Of a stretch of DNA of 64,000 nucleotides, positions 52,101-64,000 are shown piece after piece. The stretch lies in NCBI GenBank assembly GCA_013396655.1, contig WBMV01003337.1:457028-521027 (forward strand). Reading direction: 5' to 3'. This DNA comes from Campylorhamphus procurvoides (Eukaryota; Chordata; Aves; Passeriformes; Dendrocolaptidae). Position 1 is the first letter of the stretch, and each line of letters opens with the position of its first letter. The notes below the pieces were generated by a model, which worked only from the letters and a program-made list of their open reading frames with translations, was not told the origin of the DNA and ran no database searches. Position numbers and translations under genes: made by a program.

Positions 52101-55100
52101 CTTCTGAGTTGTAAAAACTCATTTGCCTTTGCTTAATCTCACAGAGTTTGCTGTGTAGATATTGCCACAGCTCCTATTTTCCAGTGAGTATTACTTGTAC
52201 TACATTGCCATTGAATTTTCTCTGCCATTTTAGTTTTCAGGTAATGGGAATGCTCCAGTCATTATGTAATGGGTCACCCTTCCACAGCTTCTAGTAGGCT
52301 CTTTTATATTTGACTCTCTAGCTATATGATCATATTCTATAAATTTGGATGGCTGTGGTGTTCAGATTGCATTGTGTCGCTTAGGACAACGGAGAAAGAT
52401 AGGTCTCTGGATGGGGGACATTCATTTTAGATGCAAAGTTTGATAAAGGTGCCCACAGTTTTTAATATTGCATGTCATGTCTGAACTACCTTATGAGAAA
52501 TGCAGTATAAACAGTGATTTAAATACAGGTGCCCAAAAACTATCAGATGAATAGCTAAAACTAGTCTTTTATTGCTCCTTCTAGCGCACTGCATTTCTTC
52601 AGAAGTTATAACACTTCTGCAGAAGAGCAACAGAGAGTAACCAGGACCACAGAGCGCATCAGATATATTATTCCTTAGTAACTAGAGGTTAATAAAGCCA
52701 TTTTTCAGATACAGAATTAAAAAGAAATTAAAAAGTCAGCTTCTTATCCTGAAAATGATGTAACACTGTGTACAAAATTCAGGTTTGGCACATGGGTACA
52801 ACAACACATGAGAAGATAATTTGTCAGGCCCAGTTCAGGAAAGAGTGTCTTGTTGTAGAAGTGCATGCTTCATTTTATCACTTGGTAAATCATCTCCGTC
52901 TTTCTTAGTAGCAACAGATTTAAGTGTCTGATGTAGTCTCCTAAATTAAAAGTTCTAATGCCAATTAAATTCAATTTGTTTGGTCTAAGGCTACTTACCT
53001 GAAACAATATACTGATACATTTGCATACCATAAATGACAGCTTGAGCATCTGCAGAATAAAATGCTGGCTTGCTGATAGGACACAATTAAGACAAAAAGA
53101 ACTTAGGGATACCTTTTCCTTCATCAGACCATGCAAACCTAAACAGGAAAAGGGCTTAGATTTCCACCAGAAAGCCAAGTATAGCACCAGCTAAGACACC
53201 CATTAGTTTGCACAGGATTTTAGCAAGCTTAGAGCTCTCTCTGTAAGAGATGCTGAACAGCCATGGGCAGAGCTTGGTAAAATGGGAAGGTAGTATCCTT
53301 CAATGGAGTGCTTGAGATTTGCTCACAGGAGCTACTGTTCCCTTTGTGAACCGGTATAAATCGGCCAAGTGGATCCCATAGAACAACAACAAAACTATGG
53401 ACAAAAGAACATGCAAACAAATGGAAAATTAAAACACTCCATGCAATGTACCATCATAGAGTTCTGTGCATGTGGGTGTGTTTGTGAAAATGTTATATAC
53501 AAAGGTCTGAGGAATATATAGAAAATTTGTTACATAAATAAAACTGGGATATAATTAAAAGAAGCTTGTACTATCAAAAATAACATGTGCTGCAAAAGTG
53601 TCTAGGACATCACTCCAGCTGTATGAAACCATTGACAAACTGCCAGATTTTGGGTTAATAACTTTGCATGGGGTTGTTTTAGATACAGGGTGTTGTGGAT
53701 AGGTTGTTGTCCTAAGGGGCTGATACCTGACAACACACTTTGAATGTCCCTGTACTTTATCAGGGCAAGATGTTAAAAACAAAGAGCATCTAAGACTGAT
53801 ATCTCAGAGGGTTTCTGAAATGTTTACATTCGGGCTACACAATTTCCACCTGTGTATGAGAGGGAATGTCCAGGGTACACAGCTGACAAATGTTGCCCTC
53901 TTGACAGCCTGTAATGTCACAATGCAGAAGACTTAAGGTTAATATGAGATGAAGCAACTTCTACTTTTGTTTCCCATTTGGGCTTTTTCAAGAGAAAGAA
54001 AACTGAAAGAAGTGACAGCTGACCACAAGGGATGTCCATGTATCTTTACTAACAGAGCAGCATGGGGGCAGGCCATTTCATCTATCTAGCCAGTAGACTT
54101 GAAATCTCAACCTCACAGACCGTGATTTGGGGTCAGTCACTCTGTTGTGTATCTTCTTGTCCATTGTCTACTTAGGTAACAAGACATTAACACAAGTCCC
54201 CACACTGCTGATTTTTTTGATGAACAGCACAAACATAAGTAATCCATGTGATTTTTCTCCCAAAACCCAACTAATTTGATGTAGTGATTTAGTGATTTCA
54301 CAGGGACTTCCTGCATGGAAAACAAGAGCCACTTGAGACACTCAGTTCTAGGAATGTATCTCACTTTTGCTAGGACCACTTTCTACTGAAAACACACCAA
54401 AGCTCTTTTGGCACCAGGACCTTATAACAGACTTTCTGTGAGCAGAAGCCAGCATCGGCCAAGTATGTGTGAATACGAAGCTCAGAGTTTCAAATTCCCC
54501 AACATTAGCATCCCCAGCACTGTTGATTTGTGTCCCTCCAGTTATGACACTGGGGTTGCTAATGTGGTCATTCCTGTAGAACTCATATCCGAATAGCTGA
54601 AAGAACAGATGTGCTGCTTCTAAAATTTGCATTACCCATTTCCACCTGTGAGAGTAATACCATCAGCTCGCCAATTACTCATGGAGATTTGAGTTTGAAC
54701 TCCAGACCCAAATCTTTTTTACAAGCAGTGCATTTAACAAATCAGTAGTGCACTCCGCAAAAATGCAACTAAACTGGAGTTGGAGAAAACATCTGTCTCT
54801 GATGTGCACCATTGTGATACTTTATGTCAGTTTGCATCAGTCAAGCCTGCAGTTTAACTCTGTTTCAGAGGTTTTTTACATGCATCAAAAGGTTTGTCAT
54901 TTTTTTGTGATTTAGGTGAAGGTAGGTTAGGCAATAAAATTCTGTGGGCTGGCAAGCACCGAAGCAAACCTTAGCTTTTAGCTTTATGTTCCCAGATGCC
55001 TACATTTCCAGTGGGTAGTCTGTCATATGTTTAAAGAAAATGAATGCTAATGAAATAGAAAGTGGTGAAAAGCTGCTATAATGGTAGAAAGTTGCTCAGC

Positions 55101-57285
55101 TAATAGAATAGGTTCTGATAGAAGCAATTGATAGAGCTTTCCCAGAGCTCTAAAAAAGTAATTACTTAAATATTTATACGAGCAAAGAGCGGGGAGCTAG
55201 GAGTGGAAAGGGGGGGATCCATTTGCAAGTCTGCTGTAGAAGGATCTTCTGGAGGCTACCTAATGCATGTTCTCACTGCCTTGTAAGTTCCAGTGGAAAA
55301 CTCTTCTTCTATTCCCTAGCTCAGAAACAAGTTTGCTGCTGAGACACACTTCTGTATTACGTTAGGGACAGAGTAATGGATTTTGAACTATGTGTCTTCA
55401 ATGGAAATCCTTCTTTCTCCTCAGCTGGAAGGCAGAACTATTATGTCTGCTTCAGTCCAGAACTGTCATCACACAGGAACTGACCCCAGACTTTTGAGAG
55501 AATTCATAGATTCCACCAGCTCTTTTTATTAAAATGTCACATTCTTCCACTCTTAAACATTTCACTAAATGCAAGAGCCATGGGGAGCAATATGTTGGCC
55601 TTGGCAAATCCAAGACAGGATTAAAACCCTAGAGCCTGTTCAAATCAACAGAACTGTTTCCATTTCACTGAGGGGATGGCAGTGGGGAGGCGAAATTGCA
55701 GCTGTTTTGCCAATGCTTTTCCTAATGATATTTTTTTAATTGAAAACTTGAAAATCTGACTCATTTTCATAACTGACATATACACAAGCATATGGTTAAG
55801 AGAGAGTCAACTTTCCAATCAACCCTGCAGGTCTCCAGAGGTCTGCCACCTTCAGCCAGTAGTTTTTGGAGGATGATGTTTCATTAGTGGATCAAATCCA
55901 GACTTGGACTTGAATCCAGCTGGCACACACGAGGCTCTCGAGCTGACAAGCTGTTCCTTGGAGCGTTATGCTTTCCTCTCCTGCCCTAGCTTTAAAGCCA
56001 CACATTGGCAGTGTGATGGACTGTTTCATCATGATGTTTCACAATGATGTTATAACACCCACATTTCTGAAAAGAAGCGCATGGAGCTCCAGGAAATTCT
56101 GCATCAAAGCTCAGCCTGGGCAGTTATTGATAAATATCTTCATGAATTAGTCAGGCCACCTTGTCCTCTGAGAGCAGGGAGCTCAGATATACTGCTCTAT
56201 CCTCCCCCGGCTCACTCAGGGGCCTGGCTGAATCCCCCTCCCTTCCACTGTAAACACCAGCTCTAACTCTTATCTCGGCTCCTTGACCAGTTTCATTCTG
56301 AAATGCCACTGTGATCTGATGCCAAAGTTCACATGCAGATATTGCCTCAGGCTGCTAATAGCTGTAACTTTCCTCTCTTCTCACTCCTCAAGCACTCATT
56401 TATGATTAAGCAGATCTTATGTTCAGGAGAGAGATGGGTCTTACTTCATTGCTTGTGTATGTCCACACCACTACCTTCAGTGAGGAATAACACAGACTAA
56501 AGGAAAAAAATTCTATTTCTCCCATTTGGTTTACAAACCACAGAAATCCGTGCTTTTAAGCACAATAATATATAAATTGTTATATAAAGAAGCAGACAGC
56601 CATGGCCTGTCCTCAAGCTGCCATACTCTGTATGCGTCAATTACAAAGAAGGGCTTACTCTAACAGAAAGTGACCTCTTGAATGCTTGTAGCTTTTTCTG
56701 CCTTAAAATGATGGCACTTCCTGCACACCAATAACTAAAATGCTAGACTAGAACTGAGATTCAGTTTCTGGTGATAATTGTCCAGTGCCAGCTGCCTTCT
56801 AGGTCAGCATCTGCCTTCACACTCAAAAAGCAATTCACACAAATACTGGATTGCTCACTGGTAGTGAAGAAGCATTTCATGAACTTTGAAAGTGAAGACA
56901 GAGCTTCAGGGTTTCAGTCTGGGTCCAAAATTTATGATGTTTTCTGTACATCACAGTGCAGGGGTGTGTAAGCCAGTCTTAATGGAAAAGCTTTGGTGGC
57001 ATTCTAGTTAGCTTTGATTTAAAGCTTAATTTAGGTCCTGAAAAGGGTTAGTGCATCTTTACAGCCATCTTGTAATTCTCCAAGAGTCCTGCCACAAAGT
57101 TAGCCAAGCCCACATTTCAACACAGCAGGGTCACTTTCAGATCAAAGAGGTACTCAGACAACTACCAAAATTCACAGAAAAACGTCTTACACCTTGTCCA
57201 AAAATCTACCAGAAAGGAGGCAGACACTTTCACTATTCAAGTTCATTCAAAGGTGATGTAATGAAATAACATATGTCACATACAC

Positions 57286-57300
57286 ATATATATATATATA
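57286..57300 (+). repeat. Short (AT)n run
   Basis: A short AT run preceded by CACATACAC. It is a minor simple repeat. Confidence 0.85.
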
Positions 57301-58114
57301 GTCACTCATGATGTTAAATGAAAACTGAAATTCTAGGCTGAAAGTGGATCTAACTAAATATTTAAAACTCAATATTAGAGCTGAGAGAATAATTGGCAGC
57401 AAATAATTCACCCATGAACTTAGCTTTTTTTTTTCCAGCTTGTGGAATGTCTGCATACAGATTGCCATTTCCTCGGATTTGATCATTACTTTAAATGAGT
57501 CTCAATTTTATAGTGCAATTCTTTCCCTGTATAGGTCGATGGTGAGGAGTCTCCGGCACTTTCCTGACACTTTGTATGTGAAGCCTGGTCTGCGGGTGTT
57601 GGCCGTAAGCAGCTGTGCACGTAACACAGTGGTGCTCTGACCCACAGTTTGATGTGCGTGTTCTGTTTGAAAATCTGAGCGTGCCAGCGCAGCACTTAGT
57701 TTTTCCAAGCAGTAGTGTGGGTGAAAGCTGACCACTACAGTATTAGGAAAAAGCAAATAATAAGCAGAAAGCATTGCAGAAAGATGCTCATTTTTAAATA
57801 TTAGCACATCCTCAACAATAACAGAAAGGCCTGAAGAAGGCTTTTTGCCTCTCCTTGGTATAAGCACCCCCAACAAACGCTCTTAATTAGTTCAATGTAA
57901 AGGACACAGTTTACTGGAACCAATACCAAAACCCAAGTACTTCTGCAGCTGGGATGGAGTAAGCCCACGTACCAGTACAGGCTGTGGGCCAAAGGCATAG
58001 AAATCCTCTTTGCAGAAAAAGCAGCAAATGGAGAGCACACAGAGAGGAGTGAGCACTGTCCCTGCAGCCAACACAGCCAGTTGCCCACAGGGCTGCACTT
58101 GCAGCCAGCCAGCT

Positions 58115-58715
58115 GTACACTGGCCTGTGTCTGCAGGGACACGGCCAGCAGGACAGGGGAAGTCATAACTCCCCGCTCTTTCAGCACTGATAAGGCTGTA
58201 CCTGGAGTGTGGTGTTTGTTCTAGGTTCCCCTGCACAGAAAATAAAGACACTGACATACTGGATCAAGTAAAGCAGAGGCCACCAGTAGGACCAGGGAGC
58301 TGGAAAAACATACGGTGAGGAACAGCTGAAGCAATTGGGTTTGCTTCATTTGAAGAAGAGAAAGTGAAACAGAGGTGTTACTTCTCTACCACAACCTAAT
58401 AAGGTACCAAAAAAATGGAGTCAGACTCTTCTTGGAGATGCACAGTGCTGACACAGGAGGCTATGGACACAAGCTACAACTTGGGAACATTCTCATTGAA
58501 TATTAGGACAAACTCTGCCACTGCAAGGGTGAAAAACACAGGAGAGGGTTGTTCAGAGGTGTTGTGGAGTGTCTCTCCTTGGTGACAGTGAAAACCCAAC
58601 TGGATATGGCTCTGATAAACATGCTCCCACCAGACATGCTCAGCGTATGAGGAAAGACTGTATGACCTCTGGAGGACCCTTTCAACGTGCACACTTCTAT
58701 GATTCCCTGATACCC
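58115..58715 (+). mobile_element. CR1 LINE fragment, ~600 bp, old and diverged
   Basis: This is a collinear but degraded match to the CR1 3' region. In order it shows ACGGCCAGCAGGACAGGGGA near 58140, GTACCTGGAGTGTGGTGT near 58198, AAAGCAGAGGCCACCAG near 58270, GGGAGCTGGAAAAACATA near 58296, GAGTCAGACTCTTCTTGG near 58418, AGAGGTGTTGTGGAGTGT near 58555 and the 3' end TTCTATGATTCC near 58695. ORF2 coding capacity is destroyed by substitutions and small indels, so no working reverse transcriptase is encoded. The left boundary is approximate. Open frames on the minus strand here (for example 57892-58257) are antisense artefacts of the element. Confidence 0.9.
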
Positions 58716-61700
58716 TAATAATTATTTTTCCAGCCCTTGGAGCAAATCCAAAATATTTTTACACTCCTGATCTGTATTTCTGTAAGAATATAAAGATTTT
58801 TATAGTGATTTCTGCCTATGAAGAGATTTAGAATGTTAAAATAATCCACCCCACCGGAGCTAGATTAGTGGCAAAAGTAAGGCAACAAACCAAAGGTGCA
58901 AAATTCCTTAATGGTCGGGTTCGCTGCGAGCATATCTCAGCTCAACATGACTGACTTACAGTCACCCTGATTTACACCAGCAGAGAGTTCTGCATTGAAT
59001 CTTAAGGCTGAATAAATGAATGTGTTTCACAGTTAACATAACCTCATATACAGCACAACTCATTTAAAGACAGCCAAAAAGTGCTGTCTTTCTTGCTGTG
59101 GTACCACAGTAGGAACCTATGGAAACCTCTTGTGATCTCTGACTTGCAATATTGTTGTGTCTGATGCAGAATTAATAGGCACTGAAATAAATTTCAGCTT
59201 TTAATGACTAAATGTCATGCAAGAGAATGGTGGACTTGGAAGCCAGCAGAAAAGCCCTAGGCTGTTTGAGGATTCAGATTCAAATTATCCAGTTATCTGT
59301 ACTCCTCTTAGATATCTATAAATATCTACACTCCATGGGGTGCTCATGCAATTTCTGATGGTTTACCAGACTGAAGCCACCTCTTCAACTGTAGGTTAGA
59401 GTTGTAACTCCTTGATATCAATGAAAAGGCAAGGGACTTAGTTATGAAGGTCATTTTTCAACTGAACAGTTAACTGGAGGGCACCACAGAATGAGTTTAG
59501 CTCTCTTTTGTCTCACAAATTTTGCAATCAAATAATATAAACATGAACAAAGCCATTAAGGAGACTTCTTCTTGCAGACTGCTCTGGAAAAAAATTTAAC
59601 TAACTTCTTAAGGTAAATTATTAGAACATTTTCATTAACACAAAAGGTTTTTTTAATTAGGATTTTGCAAGCTAAATCTCCTAATGTATGAAGGACTAGA
59701 ACTTCAAAATTATTTGAATTGCTTATTTTTTTCTCCCACTGAGAGGAACAAATGTAACTTTTTCCAAAATATATTCAGTTTGTAACTGAACACTTTCTAA
59801 TTAACTATTTAATGACTTGGGTTTTCATCAGCCTATAGAAATACATGAGATGGCTGCTCTCCCAGCTAATCCTCCAGAGCTCTGAGTGCTTTAAGAGCAC
59901 ATCCAGTGCAGACCATGCTGAGACACCGTGGTAGGCAGAGGTACAGGCAGTTTACTCCTACACAAAGCAGGTGCAAAACAGGTCCAGGGGATATTGTCCC
60001 CTTTGTAAGGAAGCAGTTACGGGCCACAGATGCTAATGAATATAGGAACACATTTATTGGGAAGACCCATGTAACCACAGCACTCCCCTAGCACTGCTAT
60101 GTGTGCTGTGGCATGAGGTATCTGATACTGCTATGGTGTGGCTGCTTTGCCAGCATCAGTGCAAGGCCTACACTCTGGAAGGTGCCAAGGAGAGGAAAGA
60201 TAGCTTTTATGGGGATGTGAATGAATGCTCCCATATGACAAGAGAGAGCAGCCACAGTGGCTGTGACACGGTAGAGCTCTGCCTGATATCACATGACTAG
60301 TAGTAGCCTGACTGACCATCAGCAAACACGAAGTAAATTAACCCAGCTGAATGCTTCACATCTGGACTCAGCTGGTAGGACCTGGCCACAACACAGGAAA
60401 TGTGGAGAGTGTCATCAGAGTTGGTGCCAACATCTCCAAACACACAGCAATTGCAAAAATCTCTGCACTGGAGCCAAGATGAACAGATCAATCCACAGGG
60501 GTGCCATAGCAATGCACCAGCCGATCCCACAGACACCTGAGACGTGTGCTCAGTGACACCACCTGCCAAGGATCAGCTCAGGTAAGTCCAACACCTCCCC
60601 CAGTACTTCCAGCCCTAACAATCTCAAGCAAGTCTCTCTGTCCATGATACACTGATGCCCAGCAGGCTGAATCCCAAGGAAACACATGAGTCAACAGACA
60701 CTGATAGGAAACATCATGCTGAAATGCCAACAGAAAAACATAAGCTATGAGTTTTCAGTGAAAGGAAAGAAGTAGTCTAAAGCTAGTAGACTTAATAGAC
60801 CACTGTGCAACAGGAATGAGATTCTGCTTTTTAACCTGGTCTGGCTCCCTTGTTGTAGCAGCTTCAGAAAGCTTATATAAGGACTAATATGACCACATTA
60901 TTACATGCTATGCCAGAATAGGCTATAAAACCAATTGCCAGATGACACCATTAATCAGAGAAATGCACTTGATCCACATAGATAGGAAGCTTGAGCACAT
61001 AGACTAAGACAGACAGAATGCTGTGAATATAAAAGGTCAAAGCAAAGTTGTGGGAAAGGGCCTGACCCTTTGCAAAATTAATAAAATCTGTGTTTTTTTC
61101 TGAAAGAAAACATTAGCAAACAGTATGAGAATGATGTACAGCTAATTATAAATGTAATACATGGGTAGTTGCTTGCTACTGCTCACAGACTTCAACCCAG
61201 CTCTACACTCTCAGGCTTCTAACTCTTACCGTGCTTTTTTTATGCGTTAAAATCTCAGTGGTAGCCCTCTTGCTTTAGATATGGAGAAGCCTGGGTTTGT
61301 AAGACTAGGATGATATCTCCATTACTACCCATCAAAACACAAATGATGTTCCTTGATGAGAAATGACTGGGTTTGTTTGCACTAAGTGTGGAAGCACTTG
61401 CGCCCATGTTCAGCAAAGGGGTACAAATGATAAGAAAGCAGTGACCCTTTCCTAAATGAATCATCCTAGGCACAGTATATGAGGGGGAGTGTGAAAAACC
61501 CCAAAAAGTATTTAATAAACAGAATACTGGAAGGCAAAGGCATAGTGAAGACAAAGGTTATGATAAAACAGAGATTTTGGTCAGATGTCTTAATCTATTT
61601 ACACAGCAGGAGGTTTTCAACAAACTGCATTGCAAGATTAGAAATGAATTAGCGTGTTCTGAAAACAGACATTGAAGTCCAGAAACAGAGAGCAAACACG

Positions 61701-64000
61701 CACGTTTTTTGTACAAAAGTACCCAGCACTAAAGGCAAAATCCAAATGTTATTTGATGTCATGGTGGCCACATACTAATATACAACAGAATAGACTAATT
61801 CCAGTTACCAGGGACCTAAACCAATCACCTAGTCCAACTGTCCCTATGCAGCATAGTAAGACATGAAATTGTGGGATGGAAAGGCCCACGTAAGGTTTGT
61901 CTGAAATAGAGAATGCAGATGTCTTAAAATTGTGTTAAAATTAACAAATAAACACAATGCAGTGGACATTAAAGAACTTCAGAAGATGTTTTACTAGATT
62001 AGAATTAAGGATTTTATTATACACACTCCTATTCAGGCAAAAATGCTTGCACATGCAATAAGAGTTCATTAGACAACTAGAAAAGATGTTAAATCTGAAC
62101 TTTCCTAGAAGATAAAGTCAGATCACATTCAGTGTTTGCAGATATCATCTATTTAAGTTAAGAATGCAATCTCTTAAGTGACAGAAGATTCAGATCTGGA
62201 AGATGGTAATGCTGAGTGCAGTAGCAGAAAAAACAGTCGCTCTAGTTTCCTGCAGACTAGACAACTGGGCAAATTCTAACACTAGAATCAAGTTTAGAAA
62301 CAATTATCTGCAGGTATATTTTGAGAGTTTTTTCCCTGGACACCCACAGTTTTACATGATCAGTGTTAGAATAGAAACAACTGAAACACTATCTCATATG
62401 GGGCACTGTGGATGTGATCATGTTACCCCAGGTAAGACTTTTTTTACCTCTTTGTCTCATGGCATTCTTGGGCCAGGGAAAGATACACAAAACAGACTTG
62501 GGAGAAGTTTTCCCCCATTCCTTTTGCAACACAAAGCTATATCTAAGTATAGGTATATATAGATATATGTAGGTATATGTACATGAACAGCTGAAACTGG
62601 CCTCAGTGGATCTTTACACCAGAAAATCTGCTCCAGGTACCCCCAGATGAGGAGAATCTGCCCCACACATGTAGGATTTCAGGCAGCTCTGGGGAGCTGC
62701 AAAGCCAGCTATAGGAAACAGTGCACCAGTCTTACACTGTAGGTGCTCCTGGGTGGCAGGAGGTATTTCTCTTTGCTTTCTCTCACTCTGTCCTTTGTTT
62801 ACTTTTGTGCATGTGCTGGGTGCTTTTCAAAAAATGCAAACACCTCTCCCCAGAGAGCACACAGCACAGTACAGCACAGTGCTGGCTGCAGAACCCTTTT
62901 TGTATTCCTTGTGCACTGGGCAGGGATTTTTTCATTTCATGCATCATCCATAACTTGCCGCAGCAATTCCAAAAATCTCTACCACGCTCACATGAATACG
63001 AATAATTTAAATTCATATTTTTGCTTTTGAAAATTTATCATCATAGAAGTTGGGCTCATAAAGCAACTGTATTTCTGAAATTTCTCACAGAATAATCAAG
63101 TGATGGCACTGTCCAACAAAACAGCCTAATCGCATTGGTATCGTACAGGCACTTTGAGCTATGACTCCATCTCACAAGAAGGTCAGGTACTGACATAAAT
63201 CTGTCATCAGCATTAGTGTTCACTCTACTGGCTTTTCTTCAACACTTCTTAATTTAGACTAATTTAATAAGTAATTAAAACAAAAGGGGCTGTTACTCAG
63301 AGTACAGGTAGGTGTCTTTTCTCTGCCAGTGGGTAGTATGAAATGTTTTGGAGGCACTTTACATGAAATGCTGCTTAGGACATCTACTGAAAAGTTGGCC
63401 TGGAGTAGATGCTACTCCTTAGCCCCCAGTAGTGTCCTCTGGGTTTTGGCCAAAGAACAAGATATTGCATTTCTTAAAAATAGCTGTGAATATGGGTATT
63501 TAGTCCTCCCTGACCTTAGAGAAAGTATTAGTTTTCAGAAAAAGCAAAGCAAATTGTAACTCTGTCATAAGCAATGAGTTCTACAGTTTCTCAGTTTTAA
63601 ATGCATTGGAATTTGAGAACCAAACATCCCTCTCGTTTCCTACTGCAGGGCCATGTCAAGGCTCTGCACCTGCCACTGTCCCTACAACTGCCCCATAGCG
63701 CAGGGGTTGTACAAGGAGAATTAGGTCTATGTGTTGCATTATAAAATATTTTTTGTGACTTAGATGATTCCCTTTCCCAGGACCTGAATCTGTATTACGT
63801 TCAACTGAGTACTTTCACACCCAACAATGTTTCCGTGAAAAAAAGGAGAAGCTAGAAAAGAGCAGAAGGGAAGAAATGAATTGCAGTGGTTTTCCTGTTG
63901 AACTTGCGCCTGGCAAAGGATTTGCTTGGGATTTCTGAAACTGGGCACGACCCCCTCCCTAAAAGGTGCTAAAGAAGTTTGCACAAACAGTTAAACCAAT
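58716..64000. other. Non-coding unique DNA, no gene seen
   Basis: This 5.3 kb has no recognisable gene. The longest open frame, 119 codons on the plus strand at 62203-62562, has no domain. A faint half-copy of a palindromic repeat (TGATTTACACCAGCAGAG near 58969) and a possible CR1 scrap near 61810-61860 are noted but not called. TATA-like GCTTATATAAGG lies at 60871-60882. An imperfect AGGTATAT-type repeat lies at 62535-62583, and two exact copies of ACAGCACAGT at 62861-62880. Confidence 0.6.
62535..62583 (+). repeat. Imperfect tandem repeat, AGGTATAT-like
   Basis: Degenerate units of the form AGGTATAT / AGATATATGT occur several times head-to-tail. This is a diverged short tandem repeat with no recognised function. 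Confidence 0.75.

Larger units (their letters stand above)
43172..58114. other. Non-coding unique DNA, no gene seen
   Basis: This ~15 kb is the longest stretch without a confident interspersed repeat. All open frames are short; the longest wholly inside are 121 codons (minus, 46445-46810) and 105 codons (minus, 52870-53187). A 128-codon minus frame at 57801-58187 runs into the CR1 fragment. None shows a domain. Simple repeats occur at 49156-49181 and 57286-57300. Subregions near 44.15-44.62 kb, 47.56-47.79 kb and 55.05-55.21 kb are AT-rich and motif-dense and may be conserved elements, but this is only an impression. Confidence 0.6.

Noticed and set aside
57801..58257. Cluster of minus-strand open frames of 121-128 codons
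   Set aside because: Much of the cluster is antisense to the CR1 fragment starting at about 58115; the frames reflect the element's composition and not a gene.
61800..61870. Possible CR1 scrap in minus orientation (CAGGGACCTAAACCAATCAC, then CTAGTCCAACTGTCCC)
   Set aside because: Only about 35-50 bases resemble the CR1 3' region and the 8-mer terminus is missing; too weak to call.
1..64000. CRISPR array, tRNA, rRNA, prokaryotic operon or provirus
   Set aside because: No regularly spaced repeats, cloverleaf-like genes, rRNA signatures, ribosome-binding sites or long collinear coding frames were seen on either strand.

Overview
The window reads as non-coding DNA from a bird, or a close sauropsid relative: intergenic or deep-intronic sequence. 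Three fragments of CR1 LINEs carry the diagnostic CR1 3' end, in which copies terminate in ATTCTATG-type 8-mers rather than poly(A). Interspersed repeats are otherwise sparse, the base composition is moderately AT-rich, and no protein family can be recognised in any reading frame. Nothing bacterial, phage-like or organellar is visible: no operons, ribosome-binding sites, rRNA, tRNA or CRISPR array.

Layout. 1-5070: unique AT-rich DNA with a C-rich tract near 1.5 kb and a TATA-like motif at 392. 5071-6578: a pair of ~160 bp direct repeats about 1.34 kb apart that I cannot assign to a known family. 6579-19724: unique DNA with a tandem 16-mer, a G10 run, a pyrimidine tract and a CA microsatellite. 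19725-21870: an MIR-like SINE relic and two palindromic MITE-like elements. 21870-31534: long unique stretches, two of which (about 23.7-24.2 kb and 27.9-28.3 kb) look like conserved non-coding elements. 31535-35262: an MIR-like relic and two CR1 fragments in opposite orientations. 35263-43085: unique DNA with a long purine tract and a small CpG-rich patch at about 37.3-37.6 kb, the best candidate for a regulatory start site. 43086-43171: the best-preserved palindromic element. 43172-58114: unique DNA with small microsatellites. 58115-58715: the longest CR1 fragment, old and diverged. 58716-64000: unique DNA.

No gene can be supported. The longest open frames (150, 139, 130, 128 and 122 codons) have no recognisable domains and are about what six-frame chance gives in 64 kb. 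No undescribed coding system was found. The items most worth checking are the unassigned direct-repeat pair, the palindromic MITE-like family, the CpG-rich patch and the candidate conserved elements. All family assignments rest on recognition by eye, not a database search.
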